The notes: a model not told the origin generated them from the sequence alone. Positions 43,140-52,163 are shown, counted from the first letter of the stretch. The stretch is 64,000 bases of DNA from Bacteroidota bacterium (GCA_023437225.1 JAEZGS010000013.1:1-64000), one strand, 5' to 3'. Made by a program: numbers and translations.

Positions 43140-43901
43140 TTATTTCTCCGTCAGCCATTTCCAATATCGTTTAGGCATGTGTTGAATGTGCAGTTTCGTG
43201 TTTTTTCGCGCTGCGATGTTTACACTCTTAAAATAATGCTTCCAAAGTTCCTGGTACACGGATTCATTCTCTTCGTATACCTCGGTTACATCGAGCCCCT
43301 GCCTGCACGCTTCATTAAAGCTTAATTGAATGGTTTGAACGGATTCCAAATCGTAGTAAAGTCCATACTTTCTTATGGCATCGTATATCAACCACCGTTG
43401 GTCGGCATATCGTTTTTTAAAGTGTTCTTCAATCAGTGGAAGCACGTTGTAATCGGGCTGACAAATAGCGTAGTAAATCCCGTCGTTTGTAAGTTGAAAC
43501 CGGATAAACGCTTCCATTCGGTGCTTTTCTCGCTGGACTTTTCGGGCGATATCTTTTACCTGCAATACCGAAGGGTTGCTGAAGTCGCACTCAACTCTGC
43601 GATTGCTTTTGAAAGCATACCTGATAAATTCGAAAATTGTGTTTTCAATATCTGGCAATTCCGATAAGAAGGCCACGTGAACCTGCTTCAACGCGGTCAC
43701 GGAAACTCTTTTTTCAAGGCCAGTTAAGACCCTTTTGGCCTTATCCTCCTCAGTATTGATGTGGTGAACTGAACCAAAAAAGCCCGGTTGAACCTTTCCG
43801 GCTGTTTGTATGTCAACAGAAGAATACCGGTTTTCGTATGCGTGGAAAACGGCGCACAAAAACCCTTCGAAGCTTCCGTCATACAATAATATTTCCATCA
43901 A
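43140..43901 (-). CDS. TIGR03915/DUF4130 putative DNA metabolism protein
   Basis: 253 residues matching the SAM-linked DNA-repair partner family: start LLYDGSFEGFLCAVFHAYE, then ALKQVHVAFLSELPDIENTIFEFIRYAF, RKVQREKHRMEAFIRFQ, IEEHFKKRYADQRWLIYD and the end MPKRYWKWLTE. The family always pairs with the radical-SAM protein whose gene overlaps by 4 bp here; a role in DNA damage processing related to uracil-DNA glycosylase is assumed. Confidence 0.9.
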   Translation of the reverse strand: MMEILLYDGSFEGFLCAVFHAYENRYSSVDIQTAGKVQPGFFGSVHHINTEEDKAKRVLTGLEKRVSVTALKQVHVAFLSELPDIENTIFEFIRYAFKSNRRVECDFSNPSVLQVKDIARKVQREKHRMEAFIRFQLTNDGIYYAICQPDYNVLPLIEEHFKKRYADQRWLIYDAIRKYGLYYDLESVQTIQLSFNEACRQGLDVTEVYEENESVYQELWKHYFKSVNIAARKNTKLHIQHMPKRYWKWLTEK

Positions 43902-45151
43902 AAGAGTCTTAATTGATTGGAGAAATTCGGTTGATATTTGCTGGTGCTTCCAGACAACAAAACCTGTTTTAATTGCATGGGTTGCAGAGATCTCCTTTCA
44001 AATTGAGGACTTTCGCACACAATAAAATGCCGAATTTTATTTACGGAAAGTCCCATTTTCTTCAGGTGCTCCCAGTTCAGTTTATTAAATCGTCTTGCAG
44101 ACACAATTTTGTGTGCGTTGTTAACTCCAATTCCCGGTATCCGTAATATCATCTCCAGATCTGCTTTATTAATGTCAATAGGAAATAGTTCCATGTTTCG
44201 AAGCGCCCAACTGAGCTTCGGGTCGATGTCCATGTCAAGATGTGGGTTCTCTTTGTTCACTATTTCATCTACCCTGAATCCATAGAAACGCATCAGCCAA
44301 TCTGCCTGGTACAACCGGTTCTCCCGGATCATCGGCACAGGGGTACCAATTGCGGGAAGGCGATTATCGTTGCTGATAGGAACATAACCCGAGTAATACA
44401 CGCGCTTTAATCTCATGGCTTCATAAAAGCTGTGTGACATAAAAAGAATTTCCATATCGGTTTCCGGTGTTGCGCCAATGACCATCTGGGTGCTTTGGCC
44501 GGCAGGAGCGAACATTGGAACCTTCCTCAGGCTTTTTTTCTCATCCTTTTTTTCTTCGATCGTATTTCTTAGGTAGCGCATGGGTCGAATCATGTCTTCA
44601 CGATCCTTATCAGGAGCAAGTAACTTCAAGCTCCGCTCCGTGGGCATCTCTACGTTTACACTCAATCGATCGGCATAAAGTCCTGCCTCATACATAAGTT
44701 CCTCGGAAGCACCCGGAATCGCTTTTAAATGAATGTACCCATTGAAACGATGTTCGGTTCTAAGCTTTTTTGCAATACAAACCAATCGCTCCATGGTATA
44801 ATCTGGATCCTTGAATATGCCTGAACTGAGAAACAGACCTTCGATATAATTTCGCCTGTAAAAATTGATCGTCAGGTCAACCACTTCCTGGACGGTGAAT
44901 GCGGCACGGGGGACATCATTACTTTTCCTGCTCACACAATAGGCGCAATCGAATATGCAATGATTAGTCAGTAAGATCTTCAATAAGGAAACACAACGGC
45001 CGTCCTCCGTATAAGCGTGACAAATACCGTTGCTTGCATTTCCTAAACCTTTGTTGTCATTTTGCCGTTTACTTCCGCTTGAGGAACACGATACATCGTA
45101 TTTTGCCGCCCCGGCCAATATCCCCAGTTTCTCCATCACACGATCCGACAT
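43898..45151 (-). CDS. Radical SAM DNA repair/modification protein (TIGR03916)
   Basis: 417 residues. The N-terminal part has SCSSSGSKRQ and GICHAYTEDGRCVSLLKILLTNHC. The radical-SAM cluster is CIFDCAYC (Cys65, Cys69, Cys72). The C terminus carries a helix-hairpin-helix (ILRIPGIGVNNAHKIVSARRF) that should bind DNA. ATG 45151 is preferred to a TTG 6 bp upstream. It forms a 4-bp-overlapping pair with the TIGR03915 gene. An AT-rich inverted repeat sits 20 bp upstream, over the probable promoter. Confidence 0.92.
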   Translation of the reverse strand: MSDRVMEKLGILAGAAKYDVSCSSSGSKRQNDNKGLGNASNGICHAYTEDGRCVSLLKILLTNHCIFDCAYCVSRKSNDVPRAAFTVQEVVDLTINFYRRNYIEGLFLSSGIFKDPDYTMERLVCIAKKLRTEHRFNGYIHLKAIPGASEELMYEAGLYADRLSVNVEMPTERSLKLLAPDKDREDMIRPMRYLRNTIEEKKDEKKSLRKVPMFAPAGQSTQMVIGATPETDMEILFMSHSFYEAMRLKRVYYSGYVPISNDNRLPAIGTPVPMIRENRLYQADWLMRFYGFRVDEIVNKENPHLDMDIDPKLSWALRNMELFPIDINKADLEMILRIPGIGVNNAHKIVSARRFNKLNWEHLKKMGLSVNKIRHFIVCESPQFERRSLQPMQLKQVLLSGSTSKYQPNFSNQLRLF

Positions 45152-45170
45152 TAGCAATATTTAGCACAAG

Positions 45171-45189
45171 ATACTAAAAAGGTTAGTAT
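45171..45189. promoter_or_regulatory. Operator-like inverted repeat before radical SAM pair
   Basis: ATACTAA (45171-45177) and TTAGTAT (45183-45189) with a 5-bp spacer. On the minus strand a -7-like TATCTTGT overlaps its edge. No T run follows, so an operator is more likely than a terminator. Confidence 0.5.
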
Positions 45190-45214
45190 TATTATAGTCG
45201 GGGAACAAACTTTG

Positions 45215-45790
45215 TTACCAGTGTTTCATCATTTTGCGAATTCTTTTGATGGCTGATGCGGAATTTTCTTCAAGGTCTGAGTCGCCCGGTAATAGCCAGC
45301 TTCTCCGGGGACCGAGATAAATTACGGGATGAGTGGTTGGGGCATACTGACGGTCGTATTTGACCGATCGTCTGAAAAAATAAATCTTAGGATCATCCAC
45401 CGATGTAAGCAATACTCTTGCTATGTCAACGCTGTCTTCTCTAACGGCCAGGTAAGATTTATAGAAGTACCGGATGGTGTGAGTGTAAGAAAATCGCTGA
45501 CTGTCAGGTTCCTCCACATGCGAGTCAATAATGTATACGGTGTCAATCTTAAAAGTGATTGTATACCTGGCGTTGCAATTGATGCAGGGCCTCGCATCCT
45601 TTAGCTGACTTACTGCCATTGGTAACAGATCGTCAATCGTTCTAAGGAGACGCGGCTTTAGTTGCCAATGACGAGGAAGTCCGTCGAGGGAATAAAATCT
45701 GTGAGCGTTATCAGGCGTGATCTTCTGAGCTTCACTGAAGTAAGCGAAAAGTAACAGGAGAGCACTGACGATTAATAAATGCTTTCTCAT
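45215..45790 (-). CDS. Secreted protein, unknown
   Basis: 191 residues with a signal peptide (MRKHLLIVSALLLLFAYFSEAQ). The mature part has CINCNARY (a CxxC pair at about 69-72), a beta-rich middle (YTITFKIDTVYIIDSHV, FSYTHTIRYFYKSYLAV) and RRSWLLPGDSD near the end. No family recognised. It lies upstream of the radical-SAM pair on the same strand with a 63-bp gap that includes the inverted repeat, so it is likely a separate unit. Confidence 0.65.
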   Translation of the reverse strand: MRKHLLIVSALLLLFAYFSEAQKITPDNAHRFYSLDGLPRHWQLKPRLLRTIDDLLPMAVSQLKDARPCINCNARYTITFKIDTVYIIDSHVEEPDSQRFSYTHTIRYFYKSYLAVREDSVDIARVLLTSVDDPKIYFFRRSVKYDRQYAPTTHPVIYLGPRRSWLLPGDSDLEENSASAIKRIRKMMKHW

Positions 45791-45944
45791 ATGCTAAGGG
45801 TGTACCGAAGTTATTTCATTAGCTTATCCAAACAAATGGGATTGTCGGAAATCATTCATTAATTGTGTGAATTAACAAAAAGATTGCTATTCATTATTTG
45901 CAGTAAATCCCACATTTTTGCACGCACAAAACCATTAACCGATT

Positions 45945-46421
45945 ATGGATCATACTACCGAATCACTGGAAGCAACTTATATCATCGGGGTCTCTGCCCC
46001 TACTAGCAACATTGATGGGAAAGCCGCTGATGTCATTGGTGCGCTCTGGAAACAATTTTATTCCGAGAATGTTGCCAATAAATTATTCGGTCGGGTTAAT
46101 GATGATGTCTATTGTGTTTATAGTAACTATAACGAACAACAACCGAATGAATATCTTACCATTATTGGTTGTCGTGTGGAATCCGTTGAGGATGTTCCTT
46201 ATGGGATGACTTCAGTGCTGATCCCGGAAGGAACCTATGCGAAGTTCGTTAGCGAAGGGAATCCGGAATCTGTTCTTAAAACATGGGAATGGGTATGGGA
46301 AGCGGGGTTCCCAAGAAGTTATACGAGCGATTTCGATCTTTACAAAAATGCTGTGACGGAACCCTCGGTTTCTGAGGTGCAAACATTTGTTGCAATAAGT
46401 TCTGATGTAAGCGATGAATAG
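45945..46421 (+). CDS. GyrI-like effector-binding domain protein
   Basis: 158 residues resembling stand-alone GyrI-like/AraC-type effector-binding domains: IIGVSAPTSNIDGKAADVIGALWKQFY, YCVYSNYNEQQPNEYLTIIGCRV, PYGMTSVLIPEGTYAKF and TWEWVWEAGFPRSYTSDFDLY. No DNA-binding domain. Such proteins bind small cationic molecules. The stop is 2 bp from the stop of the convergent gene. Confidence 0.8.
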   Translation: MDHTTESLEATYIIGVSAPTSNIDGKAADVIGALWKQFYSENVANKLFGRVNDDVYCVYSNYNEQQPNEYLTIIGCRVESVEDVPYGMTSVLIPEGTYAKFVSEGNPESVLKTWEWVWEAGFPRSYTSDFDLYKNAVTEPSVSEVQTFVAISSDVSDE

Positions 46422-46423
46422 GG

Positions 46424-46789
46424 TCATGCCTTTAACACCCCTGTTGTTAGTACATCTACAAGCGATTGATCAGACCAACTGTCGAGTTCATCAACACTTG
46501 GGCAGGAATGGTCTGTGATCTTTGATATGACATTCCAGCCTTCAATTATGATCTTCTTACTGTCTGGCTCGGGGTAATCATCAGAGTCGGCAACTTCTTC
46601 GATCGCAAGAATGTGTCCATCGATATATCGTGCTATATGGTTAAAGTACTTGCCGCAAATGTCACCATTGCCGTTGAAGATGCAATGACCCAATACCACT
46701 CCCAGCACCCGGAATGTAGCCGGTTCAATGATACAGTTTTTGTATTGGAATGCTATAACGCTACCGTCCTTATCCCGAAGCAGATCCAT
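46424..46789 (-). CDS. Small beta-rich protein, 4-fold beta flower-like
   Basis: 121 residues. The repeated pattern of a turn followed by a strand (RDKDGSVIAFQYKNCIIE, GVVLGHCIFNGNGDICGKYFNHIARYI, DGHILAIEE) resembles 4-fold beta flower domains, which are of unknown function. No signal peptide. ATG 46789 is taken as the start; an open frame continues upstream but is low quality and crosses a repeat. Divergent from the lipoprotein gene at 46929. Confidence 0.6.
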   Translation of the reverse strand: MDLLRDKDGSVIAFQYKNCIIEPATFRVLGVVLGHCIFNGNGDICGKYFNHIARYIDGHILAIEEVADSDDYPEPDSKKIIIEGWNVISKITDHSCPSVDELDSWSDQSLVDVLTTGVLKA

Positions 46790-46825
46790 ATAGTTTTCTT
46801 TGATCAGTATTAAAATTGTGCCATC

Positions 46826-46860
46826 GAACGGAAAGCGCGAAGCGCACAGCGGAAAGCAGA
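46826..46860 (+). repeat. Short degenerate heptamer array
   Basis: About five 7-bp units (GAACGGA, AAGCGCG, AAGCGCA, CAGCGGA, AAGCAGA) between divergent genes, same family as the other arrays. Confidence 0.6.
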
Positions 46861-46928
46861 CAAATGCGAAATGCCTCAGGTGGTGCAACGAAAAGCTACC
46901 GTTGCTGGTCAAGGCAAAAAAAGAACTT

Positions 46929-47351
46929 ATGTACAAAACCGGATTAACCTTATCACTCCTGATGACAATTTTTACACTCCTGTCCTGTGACAAGAAGGAG
47001 GCACGGCTCACTAATGTAGATACACTGGTTGGCACATGGAACTGGGTGCGTACTGACGGGGGCATAGCGGATAACATTCATGAGACGCCGCAGTCCACCG
47101 GAAAAACAGTGAAGTTGAGGATCGCTGCAGAAAACAAGTACGAAGTGATTGAAAACAACGTCGTAATCGAGGAAGGAACGTTCACTGTTGAATTACGCAA
47201 ATGCATTCACGATGGCGATATGAAACAGGCGCTTCGTTTTTCCAATGGTCAATATCGGATGGTAGAGGACCACAGCAGCGTGACACTTGAACTATCGGAC
47301 GAAAGCAATGACGGAGTGTTTATCACTTACGTTAAAGCAAATGCACATTAG
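46929..47351 (+). CDS. Lipocalin-like lipoprotein, unknown
   Basis: 140 residues: lipoprotein signal MYKTGLTLSLLMTIFTLLSC (Cys20), then LVGTWNWVRTDGGIAD, typical of the first strand of lipocalin-like domains, and a beta pattern to ESNDGVFITYVKA. ATG 46929 follows the repeat; an upstream in-frame start at 46800 would cross it and lose the signal peptide. Convergent with the TonB receptor gene, 8 bp apart. Confidence 0.72.
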   Translation: MYKTGLTLSLLMTIFTLLSCDKKEARLTNVDTLVGTWNWVRTDGGIADNIHETPQSTGKTVKLRIAAENKYEVIENNVVIEEGTFTVELRKCIHDGDMKQALRFSNGQYRMVEDHSSVTLELSDESNDGVFITYVKANAH

Positions 47352-47359
47352 TGTTCGCA

Positions 47360-49300
47360 CTATCGCAGGTTGATTTTCGCCCCCGCCATTATCCATCTGC
47401 CAGGCATTTGTGATCCCAGCAAATCACTATATGAAACGTCCAGCACATTATCCACCTGTGTAAAGACCGCAACTTTATTTTTTATCACATCTGCTTCGAG
47501 CTTCGCATTAAGAAGAGTATAGTCGCGACTTAGTTTCGCATGAATTGCGTTGGCCTGCTGCGGCTGCCGGTATTTATACAACCCGTTCAGTGCAAAGGAC
47601 AACCTGCCGAATGTATACTGAGCATTGAAGTTCGTGATGAACTTTGCATGCGAAGACAGGTAAAAGGAGGGCATCGCATTTTTTATTTCGGTGTCGAGCC
47701 ATAACAGACCCGCAGAAAGAAAAACACTGCGATTGGTAGCAAAACTATGACGGTATTGAATGTCCAGTTCAATGCCAGATGTATTTACTTTCGCAATGTT
47801 TTTTGCTAACGCAAATGTGCCGGTGGGTGCGAGGTTCGACTTACGAGGCATTTCAGAATAGGGTGTTGTAATCCAGTCGATCAATTGTTCCTGTCTTCTC
47901 TGAAACAGCGAAGCAGAGATCTTAAAGCGACTGATCGCGAAAATGTCTGCTCCGATCTCATAATTAATCGATCTCTCCGATACAAGATCCGGGTTGCCTA
48001 CACTTCCTCCGGAAACGAAAGTTTTGTTGTAGTTGTTGTACAACTCGGTAAAGTCAGCGTCACGAATCGTCTTGCCCAGGCTCGCTCGCAACTGGTAATT
48101 GTTTTTGTGATAGGAGAAGTTCACTTGCGGTACCAATTCCAATCCACGATTTGATGTCCAGTCAAACCGCAATGACGGACTTACTGAAAGATCAGAGAAT
48201 TTTTGATTCAGGATAAAGAATGCCGCGGCCTGATCCAGTTTATGATCGCCCCGATCGTTCGATCGGATCTTTTTGTTGATGTACTGAATTCCTGTGCTGA
48301 ACAATGAACGCTCGCTGATTCGGATGTTATCTGTGATAACAAGTTGCCACAGATCAGACCTGTTATTATTTGCAACCGATACGGGATTGTATTGGTAAAT
48401 ATCTTTCACCGATTTAAACCCGGCATCAATGGAAACATTGTGTTTCCCTTCCTGGTATTGTAATCTTGCCTGGTTCCATAATGTGTTTACCTTTTCATTC
48501 GCCGTGTCGGAAGCAAACGTGGTATAAAAATTTTGTGCACTGAATTTTCTTTCATCGAGCGCGGTTCGAATAGCAATCGACCAATGTTCATTTATGTATT
48601 GCTTTATTGAAAGAGATGCAGTTCTGTTATTGAAAAATCCCCTTGTTCCACGTTGTACCTGACCCTCCGATTTATTCATCAGTACGCCGCCCCCAATGGC
48701 AGTGTTGTTATGCTGAACGAAGCCGCCTGCATGTATATTCAAGAGATCGTATTCACCGCCACTTGCAGAAACAGAAAGCTGTTTGCGGATCAGGTTCTTT
48801 CGTGCTGCAAAAGATTTGCTGATGATGTTGATCACGCCGCCAACTGCTTCTGACCCGTATATTCCCGAAGATGCTCCTTTTAATACTTCAATACGATCGA
48901 TCTCTGCAGGAGATATGGGAATGTAGCTGCTGAAATGACCCGTGTTTGGATCGTTCAACCTTATACCATCCAACAGGACAAGCGATTGTTGAAATGTTGC
49001 TCCGCGAAGGACAATGTCGCTCTGCGAGCCTTGCGGTCCGCGTGATTGAATTTCCATTCCCGGAACATAGCGAAGTAACTCATCGATCGAATGAATGGGA
49101 AATTTCTGAAAATGTTCACCCTGGATAGTTGTGATATTCCGACCCGTACCTGAAACTGGTATTGGGTGAAGTGATGCAGTTATGGTGACAGGATCCAGCT
49201 CACGCTGTTTTGCTTCGCTGGAGTCGACCTGGCCGAAAGCCATGGTATTGATCATTAAGAAAGCGGCCCCAAATTGAAGCATTCGGTTTAACGGTATCAT
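47360..49300 (-). CDS. TonB-dependent receptor (BtuB/FepA-like)
   Basis: 646 residues, shorter than SusC proteins. Signal peptide to MAFGQ (about 24), TonB box-like region RELDPVTITASLHPI, plug domain (VPGMEIQSRGPQGSQSDIVLRGATFQQSLVLLDGIRLND; GASSGIYGSEAVGGVINIISK) and a 22-strand-type barrel ending WIMAGAKINLR. Size and plug fit vitamin B12 or siderophore receptors. No cobalamin riboswitch or iron-box was seen upstream. ATG 49300 is used rather than TTG 49324. Confidence 0.9.
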   Translation of the reverse strand: MIPLNRMLQFGAAFLMINTMAFGQVDSSEAKQRELDPVTITASLHPIPVSGTGRNITTIQGEHFQKFPIHSIDELLRYVPGMEIQSRGPQGSQSDIVLRGATFQQSLVLLDGIRLNDPNTGHFSSYIPISPAEIDRIEVLKGASSGIYGSEAVGGVINIISKSFAARKNLIRKQLSVSASGGEYDLLNIHAGGFVQHNNTAIGGGVLMNKSEGQVQRGTRGFFNNRTASLSIKQYINEHWSIAIRTALDERKFSAQNFYTTFASDTANEKVNTLWNQARLQYQEGKHNVSIDAGFKSVKDIYQYNPVSVANNNRSDLWQLVITDNIRISERSLFSTGIQYINKKIRSNDRGDHKLDQAAAFFILNQKFSDLSVSPSLRFDWTSNRGLELVPQVNFSYHKNNYQLRASLGKTIRDADFTELYNNYNKTFVSGGSVGNPDLVSERSINYEIGADIFAISRFKISASLFQRRQEQLIDWITTPYSEMPRKSNLAPTGTFALAKNIAKVNTSGIELDIQYRHSFATNRSVFLSAGLLWLDTEIKNAMPSFYLSSHAKFITNFNAQYTFGRLSFALNGLYKYRQPQQANAIHAKLSRDYTLLNAKLEADVIKNKVAVFTQVDNVLDVSYSDLLGSQMPGRWIMAGAKINLR

Positions 49301-49402
49301 AAGCAAAGTGTATGGACGCCGCAAAATTCATTCATTTGAACCAATTGCCGATGATTTTTTATAACTCTCGAAGATTAAACACTGAATAATATTTTCGGGC
49401 AG

Positions 49403-49454
49403 ATACTTGTAATATTTGGAAAGTAATTAGATATTTGTCTAATTGTACAAGTAT
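49403..49454. promoter_or_regulatory. Nested inverted repeats before sdpR-like gene
   Basis: Outer arms ATACTTGT (49403-49410) and ACAAGTAT (49447-49454), inner dyad ATTAGA-N6-TCTAAT (49426-49443). The dyads straddle the likely promoter (AATATTTG 49411-49418 or GATATTTG 49430-49437), fitting an ArsR-type autorepressor operator. Confidence 0.6.
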
Positions 49455-49475
49455 GTTAATTTAACCGCCCGTGAG

Positions 49476-49733
49476 ATGAATGAAGTATTCAAGGCATTGA
49501 ATGATCCTGCCAGGAGGGAGATATTGAAGATGTTGCGCAAACGAGACATGACGGCCGGTGAGATAGCAGCCAGGTTTGACATGACGGCACCAAGCATATC
49601 ACATCATCTTGATAAACTTAAGAGAGCAGGATTGGTAACGGCTATAAAACAAGGGCAGTTTGTTTCGTACTCATTGAACACAACGGTAGTCGACGATATC
49701 CTAAACTATTTTTTAACGCTCAAAAAGAAATAA
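49476..49733 (+). CDS. SdpR-family autorepressor (ArsR-type HTH)
   Basis: 85 residues: MNEVFKALNDPARREILKML, then the HTH (MTAGEIAARFDMTAPSISHHLDKLKRAGLV) and KQGQFVSYSLNTTVVDDILNYF, a strong match to the SdpR family. In Bacillus, SdpR represses sdpRI and is held at the membrane by SdpI. ATG 49476 matches the family start; TTG 49443 lies in the operator. Its stop overlaps the next start as TAATG. Confidence 0.9.
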   Translation: MNEVFKALNDPARREILKMLRKRDMTAGEIAARFDMTAPSISHHLDKLKRAGLVTAIKQGQFVSYSLNTTVVDDILNYFLTLKKK

Positions 49734-50383
49734 TGAAACGTTACGTAAAAGAATTGATCCTCGTATTGCTGTTGCTGGTTCCGTATGTTTACCTGGCAAC
49801 GTTCTGGAATCAATTGCCGGAACAGGTTCCAACGCATTTCGACGCGGATGGTAACCCCGATGATTATTCGAGTCGTTATTTCTTGTTGTTTCTACCAGCA
49901 GGGGTTGGTATCATCACCTACCTTGTACTTCGCATCATTCCAATACTCGATCCCAAGAAAAAGATCCAGTTAATGGGCGAAAAATATTATTCGTTCCGTT
50001 TTGTGTTCAGCATTTTCTTTGCACTGTTTGCATGTTACCTGCTTTATATTACAAAGCAAGGCGGTATGGACAGTCCCAACATTCTTATTGGCATCATTGC
50101 AGCAATGGTTGCTGTAATGGGTAATTATTTCCAGGCGATAAGGCCGAATTATTTTATTGGCATACGTACACCATGGACGCTGGAGAGCGAGAGGGTATGG
50201 AAGAACACACACCGTCTTGGCGGACGTTTGTGGATGGGTGGAGGTATCCTGCTCCTTATACTCTGCATTGTTCTTCGGAACAGCACCGCGATCTCCATAG
50301 CTGCAGTGGCAGTGATGTGTATAATAGTGCTGATTCCAGTCATCTATTCTTATGTAGATTATAAAAGATTGCGCACAAATTAA
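49733..50383 (+). CDS. SdpI-family membrane protein (DUF1648 + SdpI)
   Basis: 216 residues with six TM helices. The N-terminal DUF1648 part has FWNQLPEQVPTHFDADGNPDDYSSR. The SdpI part has FIGIRTPWTLESERVWKNTHRLGGRLWMGGG, the signature of the immunity protein to the SDP killing factor. It overlaps the regulator gene by 1 bp (TAATG). No SdpC toxin or SdpAB genes are in the window, so it may be a toxin/peptide sensor or a stand-alone envelope-stress protein. Confidence 0.9.
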   Translation: MKRYVKELILVLLLLVPYVYLATFWNQLPEQVPTHFDADGNPDDYSSRYFLLFLPAGVGIITYLVLRIIPILDPKKKIQLMGEKYYSFRFVFSIFFALFACYLLYITKQGGMDSPNILIGIIAAMVAVMGNYFQAIRPNYFIGIRTPWTLESERVWKNTHRLGGRLWMGGGILLLILCIVLRNSTAISIAAVAVMCIIVLIPVIYSYVDYKRLRTN

Positions 50384-50441
50384 GCTGGCACAATTCTTAC
50401 CTTAACGGAACAAAGGTCATCTCGTATTTAATCATCCTCTT

Positions 50442-51887
50442 ATGAATAAATCTTTGAACCGGGCAATCATATTTTTGTTTGTAACAGGTATTGCAGCTTG
50501 TAAAGAGAATACAACCACGAAGCCTATAGCTGATGAAGTTGGACAGGTGCAAAAAGTTACTGCGGGGAACAATGTTGATTTTGTAAATGCCGCACGCACC
50601 GTTACTCCTGCAGTTGTTCACATAAAGACAGTTTACACCGGGCAGGGCAGAGGTTCAAATCCCCTGTCAGAATTGTTTGGACAATCGGAACAGCAGCCCA
50701 TTGCAATGGGCACTGGATCTGGTGTCACTATCAGTGCTGATGGATATATCGCCACGAACAATCATGTTATTGAAAATGCAAGTTCTATAGAAGTTATTTA
50801 TCCAGACAGGCGTTCATTTGAGGCGAAGCTGGTTGGCAGGGATCCAAATACCGACCTGGCTCTATTGAAAATTAATGCGCGTAATCTTCCTGTAGTAAAA
50901 CTGGGCAACTCTGATAATGTTGAAGTGGGCGAGTGGGTGCTTGCAGTAGGTTACCCCTATTCGCTTAACACCACCGTTACAGCCGGTATTGTCAGTGCAA
51001 AGGGCAGAAGCATTGGTATAATTAACCGTCCGAGTTCAGAAGGAGCTGTGGCAGGGAACACAGGAATAGAATCTTTCATTCAAACAGACGCTGCAATTAA
51101 TCCCGGTAACAGCGGCGGCGCACTTGTCAACACAAATGGCGAGCTCATTGGAATTAATACAGCAATTGCATCACTTACGGGTAGTTATGCAGGATACGCA
51201 TTTGCGATACCCGTTAATCTTGCCAGGAAAGTAATGGACGACATCCGTCAATACGGCGAAGTAAAACGCGGTGTACTGGGTGTGTCTTTTCCTTCACCCA
51301 TTGACGAAGACAGATTTTTTAAAGCTCAAGGCATCAATCCCAGTGAAGTAAAAGGTGTTTTTATTACTGATGTTCAACAGGGAGGTGCCGCTGCGTCTGC
51401 AGGTTTGCAGGAAGGTGACATTATTCAAAGCATCAACGGTACACCAGTGTATTCATCCGCTGAGTTTTCAGAAAGAATTGCAAGACAGCGACCGGGCGAC
51501 AAGATAGAGATCACTTACCTGCGCGATAAAAAACAAAGAACAACAACAGTAACACTTAAAGAAGCGCGCGAAACAGCAGTAGCTGCAAATCAATCGTCCG
51601 GACAACTGTTGAGCAGATTAGGGGCCGGATTTTCTGCACTCAGTCCTGCACAAAAAGAGCGACTTAACCTGCGCGCTGGTGTGCTCGTTACTTCGGTTAG
51701 TCGCGGTGGATTCTTCGATCAGCTTGGAGTGCCGCGAGGAACAGTGATTGTATATGTAAACGGACGCCCCGTAACAAGTCCGTCTGAATTGGAAACGGCC
51801 ATACTTGAGGCACGCTCGCGTGTGCAAATGCTCGCAATTGCGCCGGATGGATCAAGGGTTGCGTTTACATTCTCCTTAGGAACGTAG
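50442..51887 (+). CDS. HtrA/DegP-like serine protease
   Basis: 481 residues. The signal peptide resembles a lipoprotein signal (GIAAC, Cys20). The trypsin-like domain has His108 (TNNHVIE), Asp138 (NTDLALLKI) and Ser223 (NPGNSGGALV). Two PDZ domains follow (about 275-370, GVFITDVQQGGAAASAGLQEGDII; and about 385-480, GVLVTSVSRGGFFDQLGVPRG). It degrades or refolds envelope proteins under stress. Single gene; a heptamer array starts 6 bp after its stop. Confidence 0.94.
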   Translation: MNKSLNRAIIFLFVTGIAACKENTTTKPIADEVGQVQKVTAGNNVDFVNAARTVTPAVVHIKTVYTGQGRGSNPLSELFGQSEQQPIAMGTGSGVTISADGYIATNNHVIENASSIEVIYPDRRSFEAKLVGRDPNTDLALLKINARNLPVVKLGNSDNVEVGEWVLAVGYPYSLNTTVTAGIVSAKGRSIGIINRPSSEGAVAGNTGIESFIQTDAAINPGNSGGALVNTNGELIGINTAIASLTGSYAGYAFAIPVNLARKVMDDIRQYGEVKRGVLGVSFPSPIDEDRFFKAQGINPSEVKGVFITDVQQGGAAASAGLQEGDIIQSINGTPVYSSAEFSERIARQRPGDKIEITYLRDKKQRTTTVTLKEARETAVAANQSSGQLLSRLGAGFSALSPAQKERLNLRAGVLVTSVSRGGFFDQLGVPRGTVIVYVNGRPVTSPSELETAILEARSRVQMLAIAPDGSRVAFTFSLGT

Positions 51888-51892
51888 GCCAG

Positions 51893-51949
51893 ATAACGGG
51901 AAGCGGGAAGCGGAAAGCGGAACGCGGAAAGCGGAATGCGCAAAGCGTG
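51893..51949 (+). repeat. Heptamer array after the HtrA gene
   Basis: Seven in-phase units from 51901 (AAGCGGG, AAGCGGA x2, ACGCGGA, AAGCGGA, ATGCGCA, AAGCGTG) preceded by a partial unit. The rest of the gap to 52163 has an AT-rich region with a T run (52030s) but no gene and no clear promoter. Confidence 0.85.
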
Positions 51950-52163
51950 ACATTTCATTTCGCTGCATGCAATTTTGCGCAAACGATTGCGTACATCTCC
52001 CTGTGCTGATTACATTAACTTGAATCAGGGCACAGGATTTTTTTTTGGACACACCCTCAACAGATAGGAACTACTTCGCTTAGTGCTTCAATCAGTTTGA
52101 TCATCTCAAGTTCATACAGCCGTTTCGATAACGAAGCGCATCTCATTCATCAAAATTTTTTGT

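Noticed and set aside
46790..47077. Upstream extension of the beta flower-like gene
   Set aside because: Crosses a heptamer repeat and the start of the divergent lipoprotein gene.
49301..49475. Cobalamin riboswitch before the BtuB-like receptor
   Set aside because: No room for the conserved aptamer and no B12-box-like sequence; the gap holds the SdpR-type dyads.
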